Below, in pieces: positions 1 through 11,939 of a stretch of DNA of 64,000 nucleotides. The notes under the pieces were generated by a model that saw only the letters and a list, made by a program, of their open reading frames with translations, ran no database searches and was not told the DNA's origin. Numbering within the stretch: position 1 is the first letter of the stretch; every line of letters begins with the position of its first letter. Where the stretch lies: assembly GCA_013180625.2 (NCBI GenBank), contig SNVD02009812.1, forward strand, positions 62,001-126,000, in the 5' to 3' direction. Made by a program: the position numbers and the translations under genes. Source of the DNA: Boswellia sacra. Lineage: Eukaryota > Streptophyta > Magnoliopsida > Sapindales > Burseraceae.

Positions 1-690
1 TTCGAAAATCATATGAGACGTTTGTAGATATTTTGAAGCATGGTAAGGAGATACTGTCATTTGATGATGTAATTGGTGCATTTAATTCAAAATTTTTTTA
101 AAGAAAGAACAAGTTGGGCGACTCGGATGAAGGGTGGCATGTTAGAGGTAGAAGTGACAAACGTGATTACAAGGGTAAGTCGCACTCAAGGTCAAAGTCG
201 AAAGGAAAGAAAGCTATAAAATACTTCTACTGTCACGCAGAGGGGCATATTAAGAGGCTTTGTCCTAAAAGAAAGAAGAACGAGAAAGAAAAAGAACCAG
301 AAAAGGGTGATGCTACAATTGTAGAGGATGGATATGAGAGTTCAGATGTGCTAGTGGTGACTACGAAAAACTCGGAGAAGCAATAGGTTTTGAATTCTGT
401 TTGTTCTTGTTCCATATGTAGAAGTGACAAACGTGATTACAAGGGTAAGTCGCACTCAAGGTCAAAGTCGAAAGGAAAGAAAGCTATAAAATACTTCTAC
501 TGTCACGCAGAGGGGCATATTAAGAGGCTTTGTCCCAAAAGAAAGAAGAACGAGAAAGAAAAAGAACCAGAAAAGGGTGATGCTACAATTGTAGAGGATG
601 GATATGAGAGTTCAGATGTGCTAGTCGTGACTACAAAAAACTCGGAGAAGCAATAGGTTTTGAATTCTGTTTGTTCTTGTTCCATATGAC
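1..690 (+). pseudogene. copia gag remnant with duplicated zinc knuckle
   Basis: Frame fragments resemble the C-terminal part of copia gag. A basic stretch rich in K, R and S is followed by a CCHC-like knuckle (CHAEGHIKRLC). The first cysteine of the usual C-x2-C-x4-H-x4-C motif is tyrosine in both copies, so zinc binding is probably lost. The segment 148-417 is repeated directly at 418-687, so the knuckle appears twice. Each copy ends in a TAG. The upstream part (1-113) reads as gag-like only in pieces, with a stop and a frame change near 100-120. Confidence 0.8.
148..687 (+). repeat. 270-bp tandem duplication, two copies
   Basis: Bases 148-417 and 418-687 are direct copies with a period of exactly 270 bp (90 codons, so frame is kept). 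By eye I count about three substitutions (for example 265 versus 535). The duplicated unit runs from the gag basic region through the zinc knuckle to the start of the protease region. The two copies resemble each other far more than either resembles an intact element, so the duplication is younger than the cysteine loss. Confidence 0.93.
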
Positions 691-880
691 GCCAAATAGA
701 AGCTGGTTTGAATCTTATGAGAAGATTGATGGCGAAAAAGTTTTGATGGGAGACAACAAAGCTTGTGGCATGGTGGGCATAGAGATAGTTAGAATAAAAA
801 TCATGATGGCATGGAAAGAGTTTTGACGGCTGCGAGGCACATATCGGAGCTGAAGTGAAATTTGATTTCAATCAGCACGC
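655..880 (+). pseudogene. copia protease remnant
   Basis: The sequence after the duplicated segment contains the copia protease signature region. The usual D-S-[GA]-C-S-x-H-M-T-P stretch is recognisable, but the catalytic aspartate reads as asparagine, and a single-base shift separates the first half from HMTPNRSWF. The downstream residues G-D-x-x-x-C fit the protease family. No intact active site remains. Confidence 0.6.
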
Positions 881-1059
881 TAGATTCCAATGGTTGCATT
901 TACAAATGGGAGAATGACAACTTGAAAGTTACAAGAGGATCCTTGGTGGTAATAAAAGGTGTGAGGGAAAACAGTTTGTATATTCTTTAAGGCAGCATTA
1001 TAATTGGATAAGCGGATACGGCATCGGGCATAGACGATAAAACCTACTTGTGACATAGG

Positions 1060-1890
1060 AGGCTTGGCCATGTGAGTGAAAGGGGGCTTCAGGAGCTGCA
1101 AAAGCAGGTACTATTGTGCGGCGATAAGTTGGAGAAATTGGATTTTTGTGAGCATTGCGTTCTTGGCAAATCGACTTGGGTAAAATTTGCTTCCTCATCT
1201 TATACAACAAAAGAAACTCTCAGTTATGTCCATGCAGATCTATGGGGTCCATCTAAGTATGCAACTTTAGGTGGAGGAAGGTATTTTATGTCCATAATTG
1301 ATGAATGCTCAAGGAAGGTGTGGGTGTACATCTTGAAGACCAAGGACGAGGCACTCTAGAAATTTAAACACTGGAAAAAGATGGTTGAAGTCTAAATGGG
1401 TAGAAAAGTTTGGAAGCTTAGAACTGATAATGGTTTGAAGTTCTTGAATGAAGAGTTCAACCGCTTTTGTAACAATTAAGGAGTGGTGAGGCATAAAACA
1501 GCACCTGGTACACTGCAGCAAAATGGTTTGACTGAAAGGATGAATAAAACGCTTCTTGAGAGGGTGACATGTATGTTGTTGAGCACTAGGTTACCCCAGA
1601 AATTTTGGGGAGAAGTAGTTAACATAGCAGTATACTTGATTAATAAGTGCCCATTAGTAGCTATTAGTTTCAAGATGCCCAAAGAAGTGTGTACAGGTTT
1701 GCCTCTAAGCTATAGTCATTTGAGGGTGTTTGGTTATGTGGCGTATGCACATATCAAACAAGATAAGCTGGAGCCAAGGGCAAGAAAATACATGTTTGTT
1801 GGCTATCCAGAATCTATGAAAGGGGTACAGATTGTTGTGCCAAGAGTCGAATGTTTCAAAGTATTTCATCAGCAAAGATGTCACTTTTAG
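1060..1890 (+). pseudogene. copia integrase remnant (zinc-binding plus DDE core)
   Basis: Pre-integrase HHCC and retroviral-type integrase core domains in pieces. The HHCC part shows C-x2-C (CEHC). The first core aspartate lies in the motif HADLWGP (about 1230-1250), the second in RTDNG (about 1420-1432) and the glutamate in NGLTERMN (about 1525-1545). The piece carries in-frame stops near 1358, 1395 and 1478, so it is not one open frame. The downstream residues RVFGYVAYAHI and KLEPRARKYMFVGYP are typical of the copia integrase C-terminal side. A frameshift near 1850 ends the recognisable part. Confidence 0.9.
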
Positions 1891-2074
1891 AGAATCTAAG
1901 TTCTATTTTGGGGGCTGTTCAAAACCTCAGTCTATACCTAGTGATGTTGCTACAGATGCAGAGAGTGTTGGGATTAAGGTGGAGCTCCATGAGACTTAAG
2001 GTCCTCGGAAGGAATGGGGAGGCGAAACGGATGAACATGATGACATTGAAGAAGTCCTTGATGAGTCTGACAAC

Positions 2075-3240
2075 TTGAGAAACTATCAACTAGCAAGAGA
2101 TCGTGCTAGGAGGATAGTGATACCACCGGTGAGGTATGGATACCCTAATCTTATAGCTTTTGCATTGTCAATATTAGAGGAGATTGACGATAATGAGCCT
2201 ATAAGCTATAAGGAAGCGATGGCTTGTAGAGATAGGAATTGTTGGCAGCAGGCAATGATGGAAGAAATGGATTCTTTGAATAAGAATCGTATTTGGATTT
2301 TGGTGGTAACACTACTAGACAAAAGGTAATAGGTTGCAAATGGGTTTTTAAAGAAAAAAAGGATGCTTGTGGGGAAGGAAAGCCTAGGCACAAGGTTAGG
2401 CTGGTGGCGAACAGATTTATACAAAAGAAGGGCATTGATTTCAATGAGGTTTTCTCTCTAGTCGCAAAGCACATGTCAACTAGAGTACTACTGGTTCTAG
2501 TAAACTAGTTTGATATGGAGTTAGAGCAAATGGACGTCAAAACCATATTCCTTCATGATAATTTGGAGGAGAGGATTGTGATGGTACAACCGGAAGATTT
2601 TGTGAAAGTAGGAAGTGAAGTCAAGGTGTGTTTGTTGAAGAAATCCATGTATAGCCTCAAGCAGTCACCAAGGCAATGGTATTTGAAGTTTGATGATTTC
2701 ATGATCAAACATGGGTATTCCAGAAGTAAATATGATAGTTGTGTATACATCAAATGGCTGAAAAATGGAGTTGGGATTTTCTTGTCGTTGTATGTTGATG
2801 ACAGGTTGATTACACCGACGAGCATAGAAGAAATTCGAAAACTGAAAGTACAGTTAAATAAGAAATTTGAGATGAAAGATTTGGGTTGTGCTAAGAAGAT
2901 CTTTGGAATGAAGATCAGTAGAGATAGAGATAAGGGATTGTTATTTCTGTCTTAAGGTGACTACACTATCAAGATGCTTGAGAAGTTTAATATGGCTAGT
3001 GCAAAGAAGGTGCAGACTCCTTTGGCAACTCACTTTATACTTTCGTCAACACAATCTCCAACAACGGATGATGAGAAAAAGGAGATGGCCAAAATTCCTT
3101 ATACAAGTGCTTTTGGGAGTTTGATGTACTCCATGGTTTGTACAAGACCAAACTTGGTATATGCAGCTAGCTTGGTGAGTCGTTTCATGGCGAATCTGGG
3201 TAGACATCATTGGAAAAGCTGTCAAGTGGATATTTAAATA
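2075..3240 (+). pseudogene. copia reverse transcriptase remnant
   Basis: Reverse transcriptase of the RVT_2 type. Visible motifs are GCKWVFKEK (about 2335-2365), KVRLVAN, QMDVKTIFLH (about 2527-2556), a leucine-lysine-rich SMYSLKQSPRQWY (about 2645-2685) and the catalytic box LYVDD (about 2788-2802). Stops fall at about 2508 and 2955, and there is a frame change near 2290-2330. Another break near 3235 precedes RNase H. The catalytic YVDD is kept, but the protein cannot be made as one chain. Confidence 0.92.
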
Positions 3241-3771
3241 TCTCAAGGGTACTTCAAGCTACGGGTTAGTGTATGAAAGGAGCAAGAATATGGTTCAAAA
3301 GCTGATAGGTTATGTGGATACAGATTTTGCGAGTGATCTTGATATAAGGAGGTTGTTAACCAGTTATGTGTTCACGATGTTTGGTTGCACCATCAGTTGG
3401 AAAGCCAATTTGCAATCAGTTGTGGCTCTTTCGACAACTGAAGCAGAATATATTACTACTATAGAGGCTGTGAAAGAAGCATGTGGCTGCGAGGGCTTAT
3501 TGGTGAGTTTGGTGTAAAACAAGATAAGGTAAAAGTGTTTTGTGGTAACCAAAGTACAAAACATTTGACCAAAAGTCAAATGCATCATGAGAGAACCAAA
3601 CATATAGATATCAAGCTTTATTTCATCGTGGATGTCATTGTTGAAGGAAATGTTTCAGTAGTTAAAATTCATACCGAAAGAAATCAGGCGGATATGATCA
3701 CTAAGCCTATTACGAGTGTCAAGTTCAACACTTGTTTGGATTTGATACGAGTAATGAATGGACTGTTTTAG
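3241..3771 (+). pseudogene. copia RNase H remnant
   Basis: RNase H domain of the copia type. The motif GYVDTDFASD (about 3307-3336) contains the first catalytic aspartate. SWKANLQSVVALSTTEAEY (about 3397-3453) holds the conserved glutamate. H-T-x-x-N-Q-A-D (about 3670-3695) supplies the last aspartate. Two reading frames are needed, with a break near 3480-3515. The end of the polyprotein frame is at 3771, 78 bp before the LTR. Confidence 0.9.
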
Positions 3772-4477
3772 CTTGAAGATAGACATGGCTGTAATCTACT
3801 ATAGTGGTTTACAATATGGAAACACAAGCTTGATCCAAGATGGAGATTTGTGAAGTTTGTGGCTCAACTTTTGTAGTGCAGGCAGAGAAGTCATGTAGGC
3901 GCGCAGCTGAAGTGGCACCAGAGGGCCAAGTACGCATCAAATGCAGCGTCAGATATACTGAGACAGAAGGTTGGCACACCCATGCGAAGCTCATAGCGCA
4001 GGAGCAGGGATTGGCACAAGAGCACGAGTAACTTAGCGTAGGAGCGCGGATTCTGGGTTTGCATATGCATCTGGACAAAGAGTTGGTGCATGAGTATGGG
4101 TACTTTGGCGCAGGAGCGCGACTCTTTTTCCTAGTCAGAACAGGACTACTTGTTATGCCAGAAATTGGCCTATAAGCCTTGGACTATAAATAAGGGATGT
4201 GTTTTCAGTGTAAAAGAAGTTCTTAGAGAGCAAAAAAATAGAGAAAAGAAAGAGGGTTAGGGTTTAGAGAGATTAGGAGTTTCTTGAAGGGAAAGAAAAT
4301 AAATTTCTTCTAGTTATCCCTGTAAACACTCTTGTATCTCTTTGTTTTCCACCATAGTGAATTGATCATCACCAGCAATTGGACATAAGATCACATATTG
4401 TGATCTAAACCAGCATAAACCCTGTGTTCTTGTGTTTTCTTTGTTTTACTTTGCTAGGATGTGTGCTTAATCTCTTA

Positions 4478-5716
<1,239 letters not shown>

Positions 5717-6139
5717 TTAGATTAATTCCGAGATAAGCCGCTTGTGAGTGTGTGTGCCGCTGTTCTTCACAACAATATTAACCCATTTTTTAAATTTTAA
5801 TTATAAAAATAAAAATTAGTAATTATTTTCAAAATTTTATAAGCAAAGACAATTCATTTTTTGCTATTTTTTAAGTTTTAAATTTATTATTTTAGTTTAG
5901 AAGATTTCATTTTTCAAGATTAATAATATAAGGTTGTTCGATTCATATCCTTAACATTTCAAAACAGATTATTAAATAAATTAATAAGTTAACTGGTACA
6001 TTTATTTATATATTGTTTATTAAACTTTTAATATTACAATTTATTGTTTACCAATAAATACAGTTTTTTCCCGACATAATTACCAGGTATTAGATACAAA
6101 GCGTATACAAGTGTTTAAAAAAAAAAAAAGGCATATCTG

Positions 6140-6610
6140 CAATATTTACTTAATACTTGATGAAGCATCAATATCTAATGTAAGAGAAGAAAAGAGAAGA
6201 TCAGTAAAATATTACGAGGGGAGTGAATGCAGATATCGCTAATTTGTAGTATCTCATCATTAACCTGAACATAAACAAAACAAATTATTAAATGGAGTGA
6301 TTAGCCTGTGACTTTTCATCTGCTTCGTGTCTTGTGAATGTAGATTTCTTTCCAAATTTTAACTATAAATTTGTTTACTGGATGAGAAGGATCACTCATA
6401 AAATACTAATTGATACCTTTTATGGCATACCCACTGAGTGCCAACAAGTATAACTCTCGAGTTTTGCAATTATTCCAAAGGAATACTTCCAAATGTTTTC
6501 TAGAAATTAACTATATATTACATTAATTTGAAAATGTTAATACACGGTAAACCTCTATATGTGGAAGATAGTTAACAAATTAATCGAAGTTATATAACTA
6601 TTATTACTAA
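6140..6610 (+). repeat. diverged local repeat, paired with 20080-20350
   Basis: Shared blocks with the later copy are TTGATGAAGCAT..., GTGACTTTTCATCTGCTTCGTG and ATGTGGAAGATAG...ACAAATTAAT, in the same order and orientation. The copies have diverged, with many indels. The match continues leftward as AT-rich sequence ending in CAAGATTAATA (about 5915 versus 19802). Confidence 0.65.
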
Positions 6611-7236
6611 TTAGAGATTACTTTATATGAATTTTGTGTTGATTGGGCCAATAAATAATAATGAGAATTCCTTAATACTGAATTTACTATAAGAGATAGT
6701 CATGTTAATAGTCAAAATAGATATACGAAGAAAAAAAAAAGAGAAAAAAACCTGAATCTTGGATATTTTTATATATAGAAACTAATATATAATCAATTCT
6801 TTCTAGTCATCATTATATTTTATTACTTAATAACAAAGAATATTAATAACGAAAATGGTAATTGTTGATAACTAGAAATAGAAAGATGCGCATAATCTAC
6901 TTAACGTAAAAATTGAAAATAATTCTTTGTTTTTAAAAATAATGGACAAATGAATTTTGATGCAAATTCTTTCCATTGAATAGTTTTCAAAATTAGTTTA
7001 AATACAATCGTAAAAATTAGTGTTAAATCTGAAAATGATTTCATGTTTTCCTAGTTTTCAAGGCTGAAAATAGTTTTTGGATATTATTATTAAACAAGAT
7101 TTTGATTATTAAAATAGTATTATACTGGCATGGGAAGTTAAATCTCTGATTATTTAATATAGTATTGATGAACACAAGTATTCACTAATTAAGGTGGAGT
7201 AGAGTCATGATAAATCAATTTCTATAAAAAAAAAAA

Positions 7237-7450
7237 AACTGTATAGATATTTAGTTGATTAAATTGCTTTTTTAAGGGTTATATATTGTCCCACAAAAAT
7301 AATTATTTTGTTGTTGTCATATAATGGTTAATTCATGTTACAACACATAGACATAATAAAGATGAAAAGGTTTGGACCAAACTATATTAAAAAAATGGAT
7401 TGGAGGACTCACAATAGTTTCCTTGGCGTATTCTTATTTAGCCATCCTGC
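7237..7450 (+). repeat. diverged local repeat, module seen four times
   Basis: The module contains TTAATTCATGTTRCAACACA, then an AT-AA-CATGARAAGGTTT-like block and GGAGRAYTCACAATAGTTT. Related copies lie at about 9585-9790, 17610-17800 and 20865-21060, all in the same orientation. Its function is unknown. Confidence 0.6.
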
Positions 7451-8535
7451 TTTAAGTTCATGAATCGACTAAGTATTATGTCTTATACAAATTGCCCTCA
7501 AATTTTCTTTTATTAATTTATTTATTCTATTTATTGAAATAGTTTATTTTTACATCAGTTGATAAACAAATGATTTATAGTTTAAACTGAGATAGGTTAC
7601 TAATATATGACTTCCGTATTTTGTTTCAAATTGAATTATTTGAGGAATATAGCAGAGATATTCTGATAGCGGAACAAAGAAAAATGTTATAGCATTCACA
7701 CCATTAACTTAATTAGCATTTTTAATAGAGTATCCTCAATAATCGGATACAAAATATTCATTAACTTTGGCTTAGTTCTAATGTTCATTTTATATATGTA
7801 AGTACGATGTATTAAAAAATCTATAGCTAATAATTCGATGTTATTATGTGATTGTGATCGAAATTGTTATGATGTAGAACATCTTACAAATATATATAAT
7901 TTGATATAAATGAATATTACATGTGTAAACATGAAAATAGTTAAACATTAAATTATGTTATGGTTTATATCAAAATTTTGTCTACCAGCTTTTATTAGGT
8001 AAAGGTGCTGTTAGATACATTTGAAAATATTCAGACTATTAATTACCACTTTCCCATGTAGTACTTAGTTGTATAATCTGACCAGAATTAACTTTTCTTT
8101 TACTTCGGCTGTATACACCACCAGATATAATTCATTTTTGCAAACATTTTTAATTTAAAAGACAAAATACTTTAAATAATTTGTTTATATGTGTTTCCAG
8201 TTTAGCAGAAACAGCTTAATATTAATTCAAGTTTCTCTTTATTCTCTTCATTTCCACAGTTGTTAAACGAATAATCAATTTGGATTTCTTATATATAGCT
8301 CCTAAAATGTAGAAAGTGAATTGATTCAATGGTTTGAATGTGTCATAGATTATTCTTGTCACATTCTTCATGTAATGTAATTTATAAAATTCTAGATTGT
8401 GGAGAAAATTCTTAGAAAGGCCACAGTTCGAAGTATGTGGAATTAAAAATAAGTCGTATTTATTTACTATTTTATGCACAAATCAGACAACTAAACTCCA
8501 TATTAATTTGTTTAAAGTGTTCTTCCCAGCAATAC

Positions 8536-9427
8536 TGTTGGTACTAACGTCAAACATGTGACATTCACATGTTCAAATTTTGGTTAACTTGTGATAAAAG
8601 TAATTAAAGTATTTTATTCCTATTTTACTGTTTTTAGATAATTATTATAGGAAGTATTTTGATAATTATCTCTCTTGATCAGGATAGTATTTTTGTATCA
8701 TAATCAAAATAGGAAGATAGTTAATATATCCTTATTACTTTAAGAGATTAACTATGAAGCATTTTCCTATTTTGTTTATCCTAATCCTATTATGATCTTG
8801 ATTAAGATCCTTACAGGATTTTTAGGAAGATTATATCAAGACCTCTCATTATATAAAATCGGCAGGAAGAAGATTGTAGAGAGAGTCTTTTTACGAAAAA
8901 GGGAGATTATTGGTTGTTGAGGCATTCTGCAACTTTACAAGAGACAAGCTTTAACGCCAAGGAATGTCTTTATGTTTTTTATTTATTTATTGAGTCTTTT
9001 TAATCATGTATGAGAATTAAAAAAATCGTACATGAGGTGTTGATCAAGTCTGAGAGAGTTAGTAAACACTTAGGGAATCATGAGGGTTGAGTGTTTCTTC
9101 TGTCAGACATCGGGTGTTATGTCTAACTTAACAGTGTGCTGTTAAGTTATCTGTGACAGAGAGTGAGTAGTGTCACTAGTGTTTAGAATCTTTGCGAAGA
9201 TTTTGTTTGTCAAAAATTAGGTCTGTGTGTGAGGGTGAGTCAACACTGTAAAAGGTCCTAAAGATTGTACAAACAAGAGCATAGTGAATTGTAGCTCGAT
9301 AGCTGTCCGTGGACGTAGGTTTTTATAACTGAACCACGTAAAAATCCTCCTGTGTTGATTTATATTACAGTTGACTTTATTGTTATTTATAACTGCATAC
9401 CTCCAGAACTATCAATTGGTAACAACA
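8536..9427 (+). mobile_element. copia-type LTR, probably solo
   Basis: The segment starts TGTTGGTAC and ends GGTAACAACA (imperfect inverted ends). It contains an LTR-like promoter (ATTATATAAAATC at about 8848) and, near its right end, CTGTCCGTGGACGTAGGTTTT...ACCACGTAAAAATCC, a stretch typical of copia LTRs just before the R/U5 border. No copia coding sequence follows. The related unit near 20640-20700 lacks this segment and reads across from CCAATA to AGTAATCAA, so 20.6 kb acts as an empty site. The target duplication is not clean, so the exact ends are uncertain. Confidence 0.68.
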
Positions 9428-10535
9428 AAAGTATTCAAAACGCAACTTCATGAATTATAGAGCTACTGGACAACAGATAATAAGACTTCTAATTTGAGCC
9501 ATAAAAAATAACTATTTGCCATATTAAACTTATTAATTGTTAAGAAAAAGTAGAGACATGATTTTTTTTAAGAATAATATATACAATAGTTAAAATTGGT
9601 TTCTAAAGGTTGTCGGCCCTTGAAAATAAGTATTTTATTAATTTGTGGTAATATATTGACATTCATATATATGTTGCATCATAACATATGCAGTGGCACA
9701 TGATAAGCATGAGAGGTTTAGAAACTAACTAAGTTCAAAAATTGATGGGAGAATTCACAATAGTTTTATGAGGTTTTATTTATAGCTGGTCTGCTCTGGG
9801 TGATCCTAGTAGTCAGAATTAAATTTTATATCAATTTTCCTGGATCCTTTTTTAAAGATTTAAAGTTTATGTAGCTTTAATGATGCAAATTACTAAGGCC
9901 TCAGTGATCACTATTTTTTTTCTAATTGAGGTAGGGGAGGAAACTGACCATTCTACAAATACAAAAATGTCTTGTTTAAATTTATTTAAATTTATTACGC
10001 CTGGCGAGGCACCCAAAGAACAGCATCACGACTCGAGGAACATTCCTCAAGGAGTGAACCTCTGAGATCAGTGGACACCCCGCAAAAGGAAGCCGCTAGG
10101 CATCAAGCCCTATTATCTTACTCCTAGTGAGAGTGGTGATTTCAAATGAAAGAATGATTATTTGTGATGTATATAGGCTTTCTTGCTAATGGACGTTCTA
10201 CTCTGGGTCAGGACCTAAAGCTTCTATGTGTGGGCTTGTGAATATCTTAGGCCATTTCATATTTATTGAACCTGCCAATCTTTATTTTTTTATTTGGACT
10301 TGTCTCATTTTTTTGGGCTTCAATAATTCATTTGTAAAAAATGTAGCCCATTTCAACTTTTTATTACTGCCCAATTTGACAATACTTTGGCCCACTTCAA
10401 TTTTTATAGTACTTACTCAAATTAAACATATTATAACTCACCTCACTTTACTCTTTCTTCCCAATTCTTCTAAAGCACAGTCCCCACACTTCATTCTCAC
10501 AGCTCTCTCACGGTCTGACCCTCTGGCCTCTCATT
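9428..10535. other. gene-free stretch, rest of old duplicated unit A2
   Basis: The part 9430-9980 aligns, with many gaps, to 20690-21290. Around 9880 the sequence opens a short frame beginning MMQITKASVITIFF that aligns with a similar short frame near 21214. Beyond 9990 it turns into unrelated sequence (a GC-richer piece at 10000-10220), which may be a transposon scrap but was not recognised. Confidence 0.5.
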
Positions 10536-10543
10536 GCACCATG

Positions 10544-10869
10544 TAGGGGTGTGCAAAAAACTCCGACCCAATCCGGCACGATCCGACCCGATCGGGTTGG
10601 TCGGGTTTTCATCGGGTTGGGGTTTTATTGTAACCCGAATCGGGTTGAAATGGTCGGGTTAAACAGTATCGGGTCGTGCAAACGGGTTGAGATTTTATTA
10701 CTTAATAAACTAAACCCGATATAACCCGATCGGATCGGGTTGATCGGGTTTATATCGGGTCGGCATGAAATTATAACCCGAATCGGGTTAAAAATTTCGG
10801 GCTTGCACAGTATCGGGTCGTGATCAGGTTCGGGAAAACCCGACCCGACCTGACCCGTGTGCACCCCTA
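10544..10869. mobile_element. hAT-type MITE, 326 bp, with perfect 8-bp target duplication
   Basis: The ends are TAGGGGTGTGC on the left and, reversed, TAGGGGTGCAC on the right. Both sides carry GCACCATG (10536-10543 and 10870-10877), the 8-bp duplication expected for hAT. The inside is filled with many copies of ATCGGGTTG and CGACCCG in both orientations. No coding potential. The intact duplication suggests a fairly recent insertion. Confidence 0.93.
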
Positions 10870-11129
10870 GCACCATGAACTCACTGATGATGGCTGACCC
10901 TACTTGCAGCATTTGATTCTCGCTTCTATTACTTTATACTTTCTTTGCCTTATTTAATTACTTTTAGTCATAGATTTCCTACAAAGTAACCCTACTTTGG
11001 ACATTTCTCTATCAAGACTTTAAATTTGAGATAAACTAATAGTGTTTTTCATTCTCTTCATTCCTTTATTGTTATTTGAAAACTTATTTTCACTTATCTA
11101 CTTGATTTTTTAATGGTATTATTACTTTG

Positions 11130-11925
11130 TGAAATTTGCATGTTTAATAACATATCTAATATTTAAATTATGTCAATTAGTGATAATCCAAACTTTTAGT
11201 ATTTTTGCTTAGAAAATAATCTATTTGCTAATTAGATGAATATCTACAATTATTCATTAGTTTAATAACACATTATATATAAATGATAGTTAATTATAAT
11301 AATCTAATGTTTAAAACATAACCTATTTATTAATTAGTTTAATATATACATGTACAATGTATTCATTAGGCTAATAACATATAAAAAATTTATATGATAA
11401 TTAATTAGTGAAAATCTAAGGTTTTATTACTTTTGCTTATAATATAATCTATTTATTAATTAGGTTAATATATAAAATTATTCATTAAGCTAGTAGTCTC
11501 ACAACATATATAAAATTCAATTGATAGTTAATTAGTGATAATCTAAAGTTTTATTGCTTTTGCTTAATTAGAAACATAATCTAATTATTAATTAGTTATA
11601 TATATAATATGAACACACACACACACACATTTATTCATTAGATAATTAATGAGTCATAATATAAGGGTTTATTAACTTTGCTTAGAAACATAATCTATTT
11701 ATTAATTAGTTGAATATGTTATGTCAGTTTATTCATTAGATAGTTAATGAGTCATAAGCTAAAGTTTTAATATTTTTGCTAAGAAAGATATTATGTATAT
11801 CTTTATTCATTATGCTAATAACTTTTATAATATTTAAATGATAGTTAATTAGTTATAATCTAAAGTTTTATTACTTTTTCTTGGAAACATAATTTCATTA
11901 TTCATTGATTTAACATTTAAATTTA
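11130..11925 (+). repeat. diverged tandem array, unit about 110-130 bp, six to seven copies
   Basis: The blocks GATAGTTAATTAGTGATAATC, TTTTATTACTTTTGCTTAG, ACATAATCTATTTATTAATT and TTCATTAG recur in this order six or seven times with small indels. One copy holds an AC microsatellite (about 11614-11629). The array ends about 15 bp before the ATG of the hAT transposase remnant, so it probably belongs to the 5' non-coding part of that transposon. Confidence 0.8.
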
Positions 11926-11939
11926 ATTTTGAAAACAGC

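Larger units (their letters stand above)
5772..8535. other. gene-free AT-rich stretch, old duplicated unit (copies A1 and part of A2)
   Basis: No credible gene. Short open frames here are random. Segments at about 6140-6610 and 8320-8530 can be aligned with 20080-20350 and 20440-20690, and 7237-7450 with 9585-9790, 17610-17800 and 20865-21060. This marks the stretch as an old copy of a locally duplicated unit. A poly-A run lies at 6117-6130. Confidence 0.6.
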
